Source: Paralithodes platypus
Taxonomy: Eukaryota; Arthropoda; Malacostraca; Decapoda; Lithodidae
Reading direction: 5' to 3'
Assembly: GCA_032716605.1 (NCBI GenBank)
Contig: CM064571.1
Span: 10,670,405-10,734,404, forward strand
DNA: 64,000 bases
This document shows positions 1 to 9,925 of this stretch, in pieces. The notes beneath the pieces are model-generated. The model did no database searches. It saw only the letters and a list, made by a program, of their open reading frames with translations, and had not been told where the DNA came from. The translations under genes and the position numbers were made by a program. The first letter of the stretch is position 1. Each line of letters begins with the position of its first letter.

Positions 1-660
1 AAGGAGGGGAGGTAGAGGAGTGATATTTTGCATGGCCCAGGGGCAAAAAATAAATAAAAAAATAAAAAAATAAAAATATATATATTTTTTTCGATGTTTA
101 ACCCTTAATTAGAGGCTCACCACATAAGTCGAGTTAAATAAAGCTGGACTATGTGGCGGCGCTCGACATAGGTCGAGTGGCAATTTCAGCACGTAATGTT
201 GCTGAGAGAGAGAGACAAGTGGTGGCAGGAGACTAGCGAGCGTATGACTGCTCCAGACCACCGCGGCGAACCTACTGACACGAATCTCAGCTTCCTCCTC
301 CCTCTCTCACTCGCTACATACTGAATTATATGGGGAAAGTACCGAATTACATGCTTTTTGCACTCGCGTTGCACGGTTATTGCAAGAAAACTAGCATCAT
401 AAAGGATCGTTATGGTGTCATTCGAAAGCTCTGTTTATGCCCTTTCAGGATAGGTACTTGTTTTTACGTTCTGGGTCTTATTTAGGCATGAAATGATCAC
501 GTAAACAGCCCTATTTTGGGCTAAAACACCCCGCTGGGCGGTACATATAAATAAACCGCATAGGCGCTCGTAAGGTGAAAGTTGATTTTTGTTTCTCTGA
601 CTCTTAAGAGTCTTCCCGCAGTCCGGGGGAACTCTTAAGAGTCTTCCGGCAGTTCCCAGG
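1..660 (-). mobile_element. TTAA MITE family 'B', copy 3 (partial, interrupted)
   Basis: In reverse orientation this segment matches the elements at 47562-48193 and 63304-63912. Its outer end lies next to TTAA at 661-664. From there inward it has two CTCTTAAGAG palindromes (603-610 region and 632-640 region) separated by a GC-rich stretch, then T-rich sequence and a motif that reads GCCCCTGGGCCATG on the opposite strand (bases 32-48). Its other end lies beyond the window. A family A MITE (102-577) splits it. No coding capacity. TTAA flanks and short inverted ends suggest a piggyBac-type non-autonomous element; this is inferred from structure only. Confidence 0.6.
102..577 (+). mobile_element. 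TTAA MITE family 'A', copy 1
   Basis: A 476-bp non-coding element almost identical to 6253-6731 and 34109-34588. It begins CCCTTAATTAG directly after TTAA (98-101) and ends CTCGTAAGGTG. The right-hand TTAA is not preserved (AAAGTT follows). It is inserted into the family B MITE at 1-660. Short open frames inside it are present in all copies only because the DNA is repeated. Confidence 0.75.
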
Positions 661-667
661 TTAAGTG

Positions 668-1762
668 CCCTTGTTTATTTCGTTGTGCCGGTCGTAACAG
701 TCCCGAGTCAGTCGACGCCCCTCCTCCCAACCAGCATCGCCTTCATCCGTATATTTCTTCACTCCATCCTTCCACCTCTCTTTCGGTTTACCTCTCCCTC
801 TCTGTCATTTCACCTTGCTCTCATACACCCTCTTAGTCATTCTTTCGCTTCCCATACGTTCCATATGGCCGAACCATCTCAAGGTGTTCCTTTTCACACT
901 TTCCAGCACATCTACCTCCACACCACACCTAGCTCTTTCTTACTTCCTCATTCGTCTGTCTATCCCTCTATGTAACTCCGCACGCACTTCTCAAGTAACT
1001 CATTTCCACCCCTCTCACTCTTGGTCTGAGTTTCTCCACCAAAGTCCATGCTTTGCTTCTATAAGTTAGTGTCGGGATTACCACACTGTCATGCAAGGAC
1101 TTCTTCACTTCCATACTGACCACCCTATTTCTTGTTACTGCTTTCAGCATTCCTACAGCTCTCTTCCCCTGTTGCACCCTCTCCCACATTTCTTCATCCA
1201 TAGTCCCATCTTTCTCAGCACACTGCCCAGATACTTAAATGAGCTGACAATCTCCATAGCCTGACCGTTCAACTTCACCTCACACTTTGTTGCTTCACCT
1301 CTTTGGAAGACCATAACCTTGCTCTTCCCCGCATTTACCTTCAGATTCCATTTTTCGCACACTGTTCCAAACATATTTACCAGACCCTGCAACTCCCATT
1401 CATTATCGATCATCAGAACTGAATCATCAGCAAACAGTAGTACAGGCAGCTTCCACTCATTTCCGTCCCTTATCAGCATACAACAACATCTACTGCTCTT
1501 CTTGTATTTCTTTCATGACGCCATCCATATATACAGTAAACAACCACAGGGACATCACTCACCCGTTTCAACCCAACATTCTGATCAAATAACTCGCTCT
1601 GCTCATTCTCCACATGTACTGCCGCCTTTGCACCCTCATACATGCTCTTCACTGCTTTCAGCAACTTTCCAACTACTCCATAATTATATTCTAAATACTT
1701 TGCACATACCTTCTCTATCCACTCTGTCATAGGCCTTCTCCAAGTCCATAAAGGCAACATAC
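668..1762 (-). pseudogene. LINE reverse transcriptase fragment (C-terminal half, frameshifted)
   Basis: Minus-strand reading from about 1760 down to 670 gives pieces of one non-LTR reverse transcriptase in several frames. 1760-1473 has the region before the catalytic box (KLLKAVKSMYEGAKAAV). 1479-1200 has the FADD box (LLFADDSVLM) followed by NAGKSKVMVF and SFKYLGSVL. 1201-968 has the post-catalytic segment ending in LTYRSKAWTL. 960-690 has the WFGHMERM thumb-like tail. At least three frame changes and several stops make it dead. The right end meets a TA microsatellite and the left end meets the TTAA of the MITE at 1-660. Clade not determined; it differs from the LINE fragments at 1856 and 26628. 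Confidence 0.8.
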
Positions 1763-1774
1763 AGGTTGTGTTAC

Positions 1775-1778
<4 letters not shown>

Positions 1779-1827
<49 letters not shown>

Positions 1828-1843
1828 TATATATACTGTACAT
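1779..1843. repeat. (TA)n microsatellite
   Basis: Alternating TA for about 45 bases, then an imperfect TA/AAATA tail. It separates two LINE fragments of opposite orientation. Confidence 0.95.
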
Positions 1844-1855
1844 ACTGTATATATT

Positions 1856-2495
1856 TACATAATACCAGTCTTGCTAAGGAAGCCTCCCAGAAGCTGGGTG
1901 TGCTCAACTGCCTCAAGGAGTTCTTTACACCTGCACAGCTTCTTGCTCTGTACAGGGGCATAGTGCATCCTTGTATTGAGTATTGTTCACATGTGTGAGG
2001 AGTCTCCTCTCACACCGCACTCCTAGACAAAGTAGAAAGGAAGGCCATTCGTAGCATAAATTCCTGCCCACTCACCAACTCTCTGAAAACTTTCTCTCTT
2101 CGCCGCAATGTTGCATCTCTCTCGCTATCCTATTGCTACTACAATAATCAGTGCTCCTCAAAGCTCTCCCAGTGTAAACCACCTCCTCTACGCGGGGTAC
2201 GTGGTATCCGTCAAGCAACACAATCCCACTCTGTGCAACTCTCCAACCCAAGAGTGAAACGTTACTCTCGGTCTTTCTTCCATTCAACAGCTGAGCTCTG
2301 GAACTCTCCCAGAATCAGTCTTTCCCTCCTCCTATGACTTAAATTGCTTCAAACTCCGTGTGTCCAGGCATTTTGACTTGAACGTCCCTTGATTTTGGCC
2401 CTGTTACTCTTTCAACTATGGTGGAGGCACTCGCTACAGGCAGTTCTGCCTTTTGTCTCCGTCACTCACATAGAAAAATAAAATAAAACAAAAAT
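1856..2495 (+). pseudogene. Jockey-like LINE fragment, 3' end of RT gene plus tail
   Basis: Plus-strand translation gives the C-terminal part of a non-LTR RT (SLAKEASQKLGVLN, ALYRGIVHPCIEYCSHV) and then the region up to STAELWNS. It is closely similar to the minus-strand fragment at 26628-27561. It carries an in-frame TGA after CSHV, later frameshifts, and ends in an A-rich tail (AAAATAAAATAAAAC, 2474-2490). 5' truncation at the TA repeat is typical of LINE insertion. Non-functional. Confidence 0.8.
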
Positions 2496-2504
2496 TATAT
2501 ATTA

Positions 2505-2508
2505 TATA

Positions 2509-2538
<30 letters not shown>
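2505..2538. repeat. (TA)n microsatellite
   Basis: TATATACAGTATATATATAT tract directly after the LINE tail. Confidence 0.9.
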
Positions 2539-2540
<2 letters not shown>

Positions 2541-2571
2541 CACGGGACCGTGACTGAGATTATTTACTTAA

Positions 2572-3858
2572 GCAAGTGTCACACTATCCCGATTTAAGTG
2601 CCGACGCTCCACGACTTAAGGAGTGGCGATACAAGGGGGAGACCACTGCCGAGTATCGTGGGTGATCGAGGGACGGGATGCCCACGGCGGGCAGTATGGA
2701 CGGGCACGCCGCCTAACGGCAACTGGAAGGGGTCGAGCTGCAACCATGCAAGATCTAAGGAAGATAAATTACGCCGCCGGGGCGGCGTCATGCCCCATGG
2801 CGCGCAAACTGGTTGGCGACAATGCTCCTGATGAGCGGCGCCTATAGGAGGTAGGGCGGCGGTGATGGACAGCCACCCTGTCACACTGGACCCCTACTCC
2901 GTCACGCTTGATCCTGACCGAGGCAAACCGGTCCGTTGGAGGCGACGTTTGTGTGTGTGAAGGGGAAGGGGGGGGGGGGGGGGTATTAAGCTTGAGGTCT
3001 AGGGAGGAAACTAAAAGCATAATAAAAAGATCCATAAATGAGCAAATAAATACGCCCACCTCCCCTTAATTAAGTGGTTCTTTGAGTAATTGGTAAAACA
3101 AGGCCATCTATAGTTAACCCTTTCAGTACCGGTGACGTCTTTCTCGTTATAGTCTGGCAACTATTAGGTTATTGTATTATGCTTACGAAGGGCCTGTAGC
3201 AATCATAAGACCTCCATTTCTCTCATTTATCTCTCTTAACTTCCACAGACCGTTCTTAAGCTGCATAAAATCGTCTAAATATGGTAGAACTAAGGCAAAA
3301 CAAACGCCACCGCTATTGAAAGGGTTTATAGATAGTCACTCGTTGATGGGATCGGATTAAGGGGACAGTGGTGATTTTTGGGGTCTATTAATTTATATAT
3401 TCATTTATTTTTTAGTTTCCTCGCTAGACCTCCATCAAGCTTAAAAAAAAAAAACCCAAAACCCTCTATCAACGATGTCCCGTGCGACATTGCCAGGTCG
3501 CGGACTCACGGTATGCCCTCCCCCTATGACGCCGCCTGGGCGTTACTGGGTCGCTGCCTGACGGCGACCTACCTTATAAGCGGCGTCTGACGCAGACAGG
3601 TCGATGCCCTTGTACCGTCTGACACCTACTGGACGCCGCCCGACGCCACCCGCCTACCGTCCCGTCAATTTACTAGCCGCCGACTCAGCTCATGAGAGTT
3701 GTGCGTGTCGAACTATTCCTGAGGCCCCTGACTACCTCTCCCGACGATTCTCTTGAGTCGGCGCCCACCCACGTTGCGCGGCGATGTAGGCAAAGACCTG
3801 CTCCCGACCCTTAAGTCGTGGAGCGTCGGCACTTAAATCGGCATAGTGTGACACTTGC
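2572..3858. mobile_element. TTAA-flanked foldback-like DNA element with 50-bp TIRs
   Basis: Left end 2572-2621 (GCAAGTGTCACACTAT...) is repeated in inverted orientation at 3809-3858 with one mismatch over 50 bases. TTAA lies immediately outside both ends (2568-2571 and 3859-3862). A second internal inverted pair lies at about 2990-3050 and 3385-3450 (AAGCTTGA...GGTCTAG...GGAAACTAAAA); a degraded version is near 55060. It also contains a poly(G) run (about 2971-2987) and a smaller TTAA MITE (3118-3324). No credible coding frame. Likely non-autonomous; class inferred from the TTAA flanks. Confidence 0.65.
3118..3324. mobile_element. Small TTAA MITE ('C') nested in the foldback element
   Basis: Starts CCCTTTCAGTACCGGTGACG after TTAA (3114-3117). 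It ends with the inverted partner (GCCACCGCTATTGAAAGGG) before TTTA (3325-3328), giving imperfect TIRs of about 20 bases. Non-coding, 207 bp. A diverged relative may lie around 25720-25850 (shared GCTGTATGAAATAGTC-like stretch). Confidence 0.5.
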
Positions 3859-4036
3859 TTAAGAGGTACATAGGTATAATTATCTAAGCGGGAAATTGTG
3901 GAGCGTGAGGACAGGAGTGAAGGAAAGAAGGATAGAGAGAGGGTAGGCCTGTGCAGACGCTGACCATCACGGGATACATGCATGTGTGTGTGTGTGCGTT
4001 CATGCTTGGAGACGTGGTCATAGGGAGTGTCCAGCT

Positions 4037-4239
4037 CCCATTGGCACTTTTTTCAAACTGAGTTAGAGGGAGGGGAATCCGAGGGTATAAAGGGGGCAGA
4101 AGAGCCCAGGATAGGTCTCTTCTCCTGCCCAGCCCCATCGAGACCAGTCTTTTTTTTGTTGTGTGCAACTGTACGCGATGAACGGGCCGGCAGGATCCCG
4201 TGGGTACCTCGTGCCCTAATTCTACCATATCAGGTGAGT
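4037..4239 (+). promoter_or_regulatory. Promoter-like CCAAT + TATA + first-exon donor arrangement
   Basis: An inverted CCAAT box (ATTGG, 4040-4044) is followed 42 bases later by TATAAAG (4086-4092). A GC-rich stretch with a short ATG frame follows, then a consensus splice donor CAG|GTGAGT at 4231-4239. The spacing fits an RNA polymerase II core promoter and a short non-coding first exon. I could not assign the downstream gene: the next recognisable sequence is minus-strand gypsy B. It could belong to an unrecognised retroelement or be a chance arrangement. Confidence 0.35.
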
Positions 4240-5010
4240 CCAGTTCAGTTAGACAAGTGTCAACATTGATTGAGATATCCAGCGTGATGTGTGGTGGTGT
4301 GCGTCGGCCAGTCATCAAGACTGAGTCAGACCACAAACATGGCCAAGGCCACTGTTAGGCAATGTCGGCATAGGCCTAGGCCAAGGGTTGACAGAATTCC
4401 CCTGATGCGACATCGAACCGAATTAGCAATACGCTATGGCCGAGGGTGGTAGGTGCAAGCATGTGCTATGAGAGCATGTGCTAACGCTAGGCGATTGCTC
4501 AGGGCTGATATATTCCCCTGATGCGTCATCCCACTGATTAGCGATGCAAATGACCAGGGGTGAGTGTGGGGTGTGTGTGTGTCGGATAGTGACGCTGTAG
4601 CATTTTGCCCCACAGAGGGTATGCTACCGCTAGATGATTGTCTGCCGTGACTTCCTAAGGCTTGACATTTGCGACTCTTATATCCGACTCTCATAATCTA
4701 GTGAGTCACGTGACTGAGGTGAGGAGGTTAAAGTGGAGAGAGAGAGAAGACGAGTGTGATTGACGGGTGTGATAAATTGATAATATATCGTGTCTTATTC
4801 AATCATGCGGTCATTTACTGGGCTAGATGTTATCAGTATCACAGTAGAGCAAAGGGTTGGTTGACGTGAGGTTTCGTATGACTAGCAAAAATCAGTAGTG
4901 ATTTGGGTAATCTTAGGGGTAGTTATATTCAGATAAGTGGGTTACATTGAGTGACTGAGTGTGTGAGTGAAGCTGTGTTATTTCATTAATTCAATAATTT
5001 TCGAGCGTAA
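4240..5010. other. No gene recognised
   Basis: Contains GT-rich and GA-rich patches (4561-4590, 4733-4752) and no conserved frame. The 3' part of gypsy element B and its second LTR would be expected here but cannot be recognised, so B appears truncated at its integrase end. Confidence 0.6.
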
Positions 5011-5264
5011 TTGATTATTTATGGTGCAATGGCTACATTCGCATACTGCATTCCCTTGGGGCCAGTAGGGGGAAGAGTGTTTAATGCGTATGCCGCATTT
5101 CTTAGTGAAGGCTTTCCAAACTTGTCCTGTAAATTCGGGGCATTGTCAGAAAGTAGGGATATGGGTAGACCAAATATAGGGAACATTTCGGTGGCAACTA
5201 ATTCAGCTACGGTTAGAGCACTGTGATCTTTGGTAGGGCAGGCTATTAGGAATTTTGAATAGAT
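5011..5264 (-). pseudogene. Gypsy element B: C-terminal part of integrase core
   Basis: Reading the minus strand from 5264 down gives an rve-type integrase core segment with LTVAELVATEMF and the second catalytic Asp in LLSDNAPNLQDKF. The conserved Glu-containing block that should follow is not found; the frame instead runs into unrelated sequence and stops near 5011. It is the continuation of the integrase segment at 13713-14087. Element A (5265-13712) was inserted between them, and the B frame is continuous if one copy of AGAT (5261-5264 = 13713-13716) is counted. Confidence 0.8.
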
Positions 5265-7530
5265 TGTGACGTCTATCAGCGTTGGCAGAATCCCCTCTCG
5301 TTAGCCACTAGCGCTCGCCAGGGACATCGAAATGGGCTACAGTTATCCGAGAATGTTGTTCTTTCTTTCCTAGTAATCGCATTGTCACAGACAGTCAAGT
5401 GGTGGTCTTTGTTTTCGTCTGTGACAACGGGTTATATTTGATATCAACAGTAGTGATAATAGTACCAGCGTGGGAATGAGAAAGACTTTCAGAGCGAGAA
5501 GGTAGTGAGTGTCTGAGTCACGGGTGCATTCCTGCCTCTCGCTCGCCATTGGCCGGCGTGTCTGGCTGTGTCACGTGACACCTGCTGTCTTGTGACGTAT
5601 CGGCCCGTGATTGGCCAACCATCGCGCCTTTGCGGGCTCCTGTGTAACTTGCCTCCACCATGAGGGTCCCCAGGAGCTGTCCTCGTCAGGACAGGCTTGG
5701 CGCGCGTGCTTCTAACATCCCTTTGCATACTCTCTCCCGATCACCCCCTTTACCACTGTTTCTCTCACTCGATTCTCTCTTTCCATACTCTAACCTTTAT
5801 TAACTGCACAACACTCCCCTTGGGATACGGTTTCCATAGCCGGCCCATTGTATTGCATGCACCGTCCTCAGAGATATTTACATGTACTTAGAATAGGTTT
5901 GAGGGTTCTTAGTTAGTATAGGTTAAGAACTTAGTGTGTCTCCATTATAAATTTAGTGTTTCTGCTCTTTTATTTAATGCTAGACTGGGATAAGGTAACT
6001 GTAGTCGTTGTCTCCGATGTGTGTACAGTTTGCCTATACCTACACGACTTCGACCGGTCCTGTGGTAGCCTGGGTTGTGTTTTCGGTTGCGTCCTTTGCG
6101 AGTGCAGCATTGTGTTGACTGAGGGTTTTGGCCTGTACCAGTTCCACACTTTGCTGCCTCTTTGCTTGTCTTTAGAGGGTCGCCAGGATAGAACCAGATA
6201 CTTGTGATCTGGATCTATCAAGAGAGCCCCCTTGTCAATTAATGTAACTTAACCCTTAATTAGCGGCGAGCAACATAAGTCGAGTTAAAAAAAGCTGGAC
6301 TATGTGGCGGCGCTCGACATAGGTCGAGTGGCAATTTCAGCACGTAATGTGGCTGAGAGAGAGAGACAAGTGGTGGCAGGAGACTAGCGAGCGTATGACT
6401 GCTCCAGACCACCGCGGCGAACCTACTGACACAAATCTCAGCTCCCTCCTCCCTCTCTCACTCGCTACATACTCAATTATGTACCGAAACTACCGAATTA
6501 CCTGCTTTTTGCACTCGCGTTGCACGGTTATTGCAAGAAAACTATCCATCATACAAGGATCGTTATGGTGTCATTCGAAAGCTCTGTTTATGCCCTTTCA
6601 GGGATAGGTACTTGTTTTACGTTCTGGGTCTTATTTAGGCATGAAAATGATCACGTAAACAGCCCTATTTTGGCTAAAAACACCCCGCTGTGCGGTACAT
6701 ATAATAAACCGCATAGGCCGCTCGTAAGGTGTTAAAGGATGCAGTCTTAAGGACATCACTAGGCTACGAGCCTGTCTTGCTCAACCCCAGTTCCTTACCT
6801 AGAGTATCCCAGCTAGACATTATTAATCGAGTAGACACTTGTTAGTATTTAATATAAGCTCTTTGATATGTGCGCATTATTATTCACAGCATTTATTAGT
6901 CTAGGTTGTTGCAGAGCCGCGCAACCATAGCAGACTGTTTCGTTGATGAGGAAGTACTTCTTTTAGTGTCGAGCATTGCTACCGTTGCGCATTTATAGTA
7001 TTCTCGTGTCAGTTAACATTATATGTCCTATCTTTTAGTGTATTCGATTTACACTTGTGGTGTCCGCCTCCTGCCTTTATATAGTTCAAGATTAGTATGA
7101 GCATCTTATGAGCATCAGACTTTCTTCAGAAGTTTCCAGGTCTATGCTGTAGGACTATACTTCACTTTCTTTCAGATAGGAGTGAAGAGTTTATTGTTGT
7201 TTAGAGTAACTGTATTGAAGCATCTTTTTATTGTATTAAATCTTGCAGTGATTTAATTGATCTTTCCATAGATTCCTATTATGCATTTTAACGTAACTTG
7301 CATCTTGTTTGTTATCAGGCTATACCAGTGTGGGTTAGCCTGAAGTAGAGTACATTTATGCCCAGTTAAGGATACCCCGCTATCGCAGATTAACTCTGGA
7401 GGGTATAGGTGTTTTGTTCGCCGGCATATAAGTTCGAGGGTTTGGATCTAGCGTACCGTTGTTGCATAGTGCCCTATTACTAGTCCAATCATTAAGTGCC
7501 CTCGTTTTATTCGTAGTCCCGGTCGTAACA
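5265..7530 (+). repeat. 5' LTR of element A (contains MITE)
   Basis: About 1.78 kb of LTR plus a 479-bp MITE and a 4-bp TTAA duplication. U3-like features: a perfect 12-bp palindrome TGTCACGTGACA (5569-5580, E-box core), two CCAAT boxes as ATTGG (near 5549 and 5612), and a TGACGTA CRE-like site just after the palindrome. Short open frames near 5956-6221 recur in the other LTR only because the LTR is duplicated. Confidence 0.9.
6253..6731 (+). mobile_element. TTAA MITE family 'A', copy 2 (empty site known)
   Basis: Flanked by TTAA at 6249-6252 and 6732-6735. The sister LTR has the uninterrupted site (GTAACTTAAAGGATGCAG at about 12909-12926), so the insertion, its exact ends and the TTAA duplication are shown directly. 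Termini CCCTTAATTAG and CTCGTAAGGTG are weak inverted repeats. 479 bp, non-coding. It inserted after element A. Confidence 0.92.
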
Positions 7531-7532
7531 AA

Positions 7533-7680
7533 TGGCGACCTCGCCAGGATCTAATTTTAGTCGTCATAACAAATGGCAACCTTGCCTAGTATCTAATCTT
7601 AGTCGTCATAACAAATGGCGACCTTGCCTAGTATCTTATCTTAGTCGTCATAACAAATGGCGACCTTAGTCTAGGATTAG
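7533..7680 (+). promoter_or_regulatory. Primer-binding site array (four tandem copies)
   Basis: Two bases after the LTR, TGGCGACCTCGCCAGGAT begins a PBS-like sequence. The block ...GTAACAAATGGCGACC... recurs at 7531, 7572, 7614 and 7656 (period 41-42). Element C has a single copy at 37669. TGGCGACC resembles the tRNA-Arg-type PBS of mdg1/412 elements from memory; the tRNA was not verified. Confidence 0.7.
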
Positions 7681-7864
7681 TGAACTAATAATTGCAGGAT
7701 TTTTGGACATTTGTTTTTGAGGAATAATTTGGACACGTTGGAATTTTTTTTGGCAACGTAGTATAGCACTTGAGTTGTCTTCAAGCATTTTTTGAGTGAA
7801 TAGTGCTACATGAGAGTTTAGGTACTTCTTTTTTTATAAACGTTGAGGATTTCCGGTGGACACT

Positions 7865-9868
7865 ATGTCGAACGACGGATCAGTGTACAGTGAGGACACA
7901 GTACGGGAAGCAGGCGAGGAGGTGGAGAAGGTGGAGTTGTTTAAGCGGCGTTCGGGTGGTGAACAATGAGGAGGATGCTCGGATATTTTTGGAGGAGCCT
8001 GTGTCAGCGGATCGTGTGTCGGGCCTAGACCGGTATGGACTGCAGTGTGTAGCCACGGTATTAGGGTTTCCCGGTACTAGCGGTTTGTCGAGAGGTGAGC
8101 TGGTTACCTGTGTGCTCGGTGGGGTGCGTGGGGCTTCGGGTGGAGCGGGAGCTGGGGCACCTTCTGCCCAGCCCCCATTCCACTCGACTCCTATCATGGC
8201 GCCCCCTCGGGCTCCGGAACCGGGTACGTTCCCACAGGCCGATGCCCGCTGGTGGTTGGGTATGCCTCTAGGTGGCTCACGGGGTGGGTCCCCGATAGTA
8301 GCACCCCCTCCTCAGGGTTTGTCTGCCGAGATGTTGTTTCAGCTCGAACTCGCCAAACTTCAGGCTGAGGAGAGAAAGGCCATACGTGAGGCTGAGCTCA
8401 GGCAGCAGCAGCAGCAGCGGGAGGCTGAGCTTCAGGTTGAGGCTACGAAGTACTGTGCAGACATAGAGCTTGAGAAGTCTCGGGTGGAGTCGAGAGGGCA
8501 GCGTCTCGGTTCTGGGAATCGAGGTCTTGATCAGTCTTTATCGCACCTTCTTAAGTTAGCCCCTGCATTTGACGAGTCGGGTGTCACCGAGTTTTTCCTG
8601 CGTTTTGAGAAGAAGTGCCTGGAGCACCAATGGCCCGAGGTTAAGTGGGCAGCCCTTGTTTCCTCTAGGTTGGTTGGCAAAGGACTCAAGGCATATGATG
8701 CGTTGCCCTTGGAGTCTTGCATCGATTATGAGGTATTGAAGGAAGCTGTTCTGCGGGCATACGAGTTACAACCAGAGACATATAGGTTGAAGTTTCGGGG
8801 TGTTACGAAGGGTCGTGAGTGCACTTTTCTAGAACATGCCCAGGAACTGTCTGATGCTTTGAGAAATTGGCTGAGGTCAGAGAAGGTGACGACTTTCGAA
8901 GAGCTTGAGCAGTTATTCCTTCTAGAGCAATTTTTTAAATGCACAGGCCCGCGACCTGACTTTGAACCTCAAAGAGAAACAACCTAAAACTCTACAAAAG
9001 GCAGCTGAGTTGGCTGACCTGAGATTATCGCTGATTCGTGGGTACAGGTCTGCACAACGGACCGATGCAGTTAACAAGGGGCGCAACACTCCACCCCCCC
9101 CGAGTCAGTGATGCAACATTTAATAACAAAAGTAAGAGCAATGATACTAATTTTGATCACAAACCAAAAACCGTCCCATTTAAGAAAGGTCATGGCTCTT
9201 CCCCACCTCAGGGGAAGTCCAAGGGTGAAGTAGAGTGTTTTAAGTGTCATAATAAGGAGCATTTTGCACGTTCCTGCCCTAGTAACCAACCTACAGCAGT
9301 CGTGTCTTTGGCTAGAAACATTGGGGTGTCTCTGAGGTCTTCTGCATTTACCCCGGGTGATATGTCAGATGCGGGGGCACAGCCAGTGAAGGAGTGTCCG
9401 GAAGGCTCGAAACCTGTCCGCGATGCTTTTTGCGACCATAGAGGGCGTGGCTGCGTGAGTTGGGCTGGCTGCAAGCATGGGTTGGAGTTGTTGCGTGATA
9501 CAGGTGCATCCCAGACTCTGATGAAAAACTTTACAGGCCAACCTATAAACGCGGCACGGGTAGTTGTGGTGCAGGGTATTAATGCTACACGGTCATACCC
9601 GTTGGTTCGAGTGGAGCTGGAGGTTGATGGTGTGACACGAGAGATAGATGTTGGAATCGTAGAGAAACTGCCAGTAGAGGGCGTCGACCTTCTTCTCGGC
9701 AACGACTTTGCGGTGCCTACTTCTGAGGTTCCACCCTTAATCGTTGCCGAGAGGGCGGCCGACGTGAGTAGGAAGGGGCAGGAGTTGGTCGAGAGGTGTC
9801 AATTACAGCAGATGGTGTGTGTTGTCACCCGACCTCGTGCATCTAAGGTGTCACAGCCTATTCCTTAG
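7865..9868 (+). pseudogene. Element A gag-protease (frameshifted)
   Basis: The likely start is ATG 7865. A frame change near 7960 leads into a capsid-like region (GLDRYGLQCVATVLG at about 8023; SHLLKLAPAFDESGVTEF; LRAYELQPETYRLKFRGV at about 8755-8810) that resembles SCAN-like gypsy gag. There is a poly-Gln patch near 8405. Further frameshifts lie near 8948 (one extra base relative to element C) and in the C run near 9095. A CCHC knuckle (CFKCHNKEHFARSC, about 9235-9276) and a retropepsin active site (LRDTGASQT, about 9492-9518) with LLLGNDF follow. It ends at TAG 9866. Needed for particle assembly and processing; not translatable as one protein here. Confidence 0.8.
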
Positions 9869-9925
9869 TCTCTAGACCAGCGGAGGAACGGTCGGAAGGA
9901 GAAAGCTAAAGTTGGGAGAAGTTTT

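Noticed and set aside
1473..1961. 162-codon minus frame as a single protein
   Set aside because: Its N-terminal third is the TA microsatellite (Tyr/Ile repeats); only the rest is RT sequence.
5956..6221. 83-codon frames on both strands, repeated at 12623-12888
   Set aside because: Conserved only because both lie in the LTRs of one element; not preserved in LTR C or D.
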